A DNA stretch of 64,000 nt from Acanthornis magna (lineage: Eukaryota > Chordata > Aves > Passeriformes > Acanthizidae): positions 124,001-188,000 of the forward strand of contig JAWUZG010000135.1 of the NCBI GenBank assembly GCA_036785705.1. Direction: 5' to 3'. Below are positions 62,284 through 64,000 of the stretch, in pieces. Position 1 is the first letter of the stretch. Every line of letters begins with the position of its first letter. A model generated the notes under the pieces. That model was given only the letters and a program-made list of their open reading frames with translations. It had not been told where the DNA came from and did not search any database. The position numbers and the translations under genes are program-made.

Positions 62284-62410
62284 GGTTTGTTTGTTTTGTT
62301 TTTTGGTGCGGGGGTTTTTTTGTTGTTTTTTTTGTTTTGGGGGGTTTTTTGTTGTTGGGGGGGTTGGGGGGTTTTTTTTGTTTGTTTGTTAGTTTGGTTT
62401 TTTTCTTGTT
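62284..62410. repeat. GTTT-rich simple repeat with G runs
   Basis: GTTT and TTTG units alternate with G runs of 5, 6, 7 and 6 bases (62310-62314, 62339-62344, 62357-62363, 62366-62371). The G runs could form a quadruplex on the plus strand. It is also complementary in type to the CAAA tract at 60777-60896. Confidence 0.9.
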
Positions 62411-63289
62411 AATAGAAATTATCTCCTTTAAGGAGTTTTATGGCTAACAGCAGTGTCACCTTTGTTTAGTGTATTTGGGGGGCTCATTCCTTGTTCAGAT
62501 GCCTAGAAGGCCTCAGCACAGAAAAAATGTTGCCTAATCTTTAACATAACTCAGAAGTCTTGCTGAGAAGTTGAAACAGGATTAGAAAACTCAGTGTCTG
62601 ATCCTTTGAGGACTGCTGCTTCAAAGGAGCTATACAAAGCTGCACAAAAAAAAGGAGTGAATGAACAAGATTGAGCCCTTTGAAATATTTACTGTTCAAT
62701 GAATTTGGAGAGGAAGGCAGAATATGATGAGGCCTTCCCACTCCTGAAAGGTGATAGTATCCTCTTGTTTTATTAATAGGAAAAGTATGATATTACTACT
62801 TTGACATTTCTTTTGTTTGGCAGAACCTGGAGACACTGATTTAAGTATTATACCATATATCTATACATACATATGCAAGTGGTAGAAAAAAACTTAAAAG
62901 TTCCATTTATTACTCACTATTATCTTCTTTTTTTTCCCCCAGAGTACTTCCATTCCCTGTAAAACACATCCAGTAATTGGATCAATAGCCATCATATAAA
63001 AAACACTAATCATTAAGAATAATTCTTTTACATGGTTTACACTATCGCTCAATGTCCTGGTAGCAGTTCCTCTCAATTTCAAAGCAGTTGTCGAGCTTGA
63101 ATTCTTGTTTTGGCTCTGCAACAGATGGAGATGTGCATGTCCTGATGAAAATTCAGACTTGGAAGGGAACTGTTCCCCTATCACACAGTGTGTACCAAGC
63201 CTGTGCCTGAATTTATTTACCCAGCCACTATTTGCAAACAATTATGTGTTTCTCTGGTTTCCTCCAGTTTCTCAGCTTCTTCTCTCAAA

Positions 63290-63311
63290 TTTTTTTTTTT
63301 TTTTTTTTTTT
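63290..63311. repeat. Homopolymer of 22 T
   Basis: An uninterrupted T run. It could be the poly(A) tail of a decayed minus-strand retrocopy, but no retrocopy body is recognisable beside it. Confidence 0.85.
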
Positions 63312-64000
63312 GGAAACACAGGCTTCAGGTTTTTGTTGATAAACTTGAATGTTTTCATTTTATATTTCCTTATGCTCATCTTCTGAAAGCATCTTAAAAG
63401 ATCACCTGATCCATAGAGTAAACTATAATTTCATTAAAATGGGTAGACTTCAGGTGACAATATGATCCATCGAGATAATATCATCCAAAGGACACAGCAC
63501 AGCACGCCTTAGAAGCCTAGGGGCTCAGACTTTGTTATCCATGCGGTGTTGTGTTTATATGAGCTCCTAAATGCAAGGAAAACTTTTCAACCATAAACCA
63601 AACATAGCTTTTCATATTTTATTTGGCAACTTCATTGGCGAGTTGCTGTATGGAGCCAGTAAAACTCAACGTGGAGGAACAACTTTTGCCATCTCAGCTT
63701 GAGAATGAGGATCCCAGTAACCAGGCATATGCCCTTCCTGTGTGCATGGTATTGTGGTTTTAATTGCATTTAGTGCAAAGGTTAATAAGAGCTTGCTAAT
63801 AGATTTAGGAAAAATAATTGTTGAAAACAAAACCCAGTCCCGAGTCAAAAGTTCATTGGTTTTGAGAGGATTGTAAAAATATTTCAGGGGAGGCCTTCAA
63901 TTCTTCAGTGGATTGCTATTTATCTATGGTCATGCACATGCTAAATAATGATATTAAATAAATTACTCTCCTGTTGTGTTTTATAATAGAGCAAAGCCTT

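Larger units (their letters stand above)
53589..64000. other. Non-coding host DNA at the right end
   Basis: One possible exon (56273-56319) is listed separately. Otherwise the segment holds a 13-bp perfect inverted repeat (55553-55586), CA, CAAA, GTTT and T simple repeats between 60.7 and 63.3 kb, and short open frames. The two longest frames, at 58615-58968 (plus) and 61155-61505 (minus), lack recognisable domains. Confidence 0.5.

Noticed and set aside
1..64000. CRISPR arrays, operons, ribosome-binding sites, tRNA and rRNA genes
   Set aside because: None seen. The sequence is vertebrate nuclear DNA; the only tRNA-like match is the 18-base retroviral primer site.

Overview
The window is vertebrate and almost certainly avian DNA. 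The evidence is two decayed CR1 LINEs whose 3' ends and reverse-transcriptase pieces are recognisable, two solo LTRs of the kind that are abundant in neoavian birds (one carries the block CTCGTGGGTTGAGATAAAG), AT-rich sequence poor in CpG, and many A/T homopolymers. The LTR families suggest a neoavian rather than a galliform host, but that is an inference. There is no bacterial or phage organisation, no tRNA or rRNA gene and no CRISPR array.

The one gene-bearing object is a minus-strand endogenous provirus at 5091-9373. It is complete at both ends: two 265-bp LTRs, a perfect 6-bp target duplication (CATTCA), a primer-binding site matching the 3' end of tRNA-Phe, and a polypurine tract. Internally it is deleted. 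The gag frame has an alpharetrovirus-like matrix, a PPPY late-domain motif and the N-terminal part of capsid, and it stops being gag just before where the capsid major homology region should lie. The sequence then passes, in the same reading frame, directly into a gammaretrovirus-type env (CWLC in SU, an N-terminal fusion peptide and CX6CC in TM). Nucleocapsid, protease, reverse transcriptase and integrase are all missing. One TGA (7702-7704) in gag and one TAG (7018-7020) in SU break a frame that is otherwise open from 9072 to 5542. A class II gag and 6-bp duplication, a tRNA-Phe primer site and a gamma-type env together make this a mosaic, pol-less element and the most interesting item here. 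The two LTRs differ at five positions, all transitions and four of them at CpG sites, so the insertion is fairly recent.

Layout: 1-5084, non-coding host DNA; 5085-9379, provirus with its target duplications; 9380-20417, non-coding, with a CpG-rich patch near 10.4-10.8 kb; 20418-21270, old CR1 on the minus strand; 21271-24117, non-coding, with a duplicated palindrome near 21.9 kb; 24118-25480, better-preserved CR1 on the minus strand, followed by an unexplained 160-codon frame; 25962-45085, non-coding; 45086-45633, solo LTR (minus); 45634-53154, non-coding; 53155-53588, solo LTR (plus); 53589-64000, non-coding except for one possible 47-nt exon at 56273-56319 encoding an AT-hook-like peptide.

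No host protein-coding gene can be identified with confidence. The window reads as intergenic DNA or the inside of a very large intron. Several stretches look like conserved non-coding elements, but that can only be tested by alignment.
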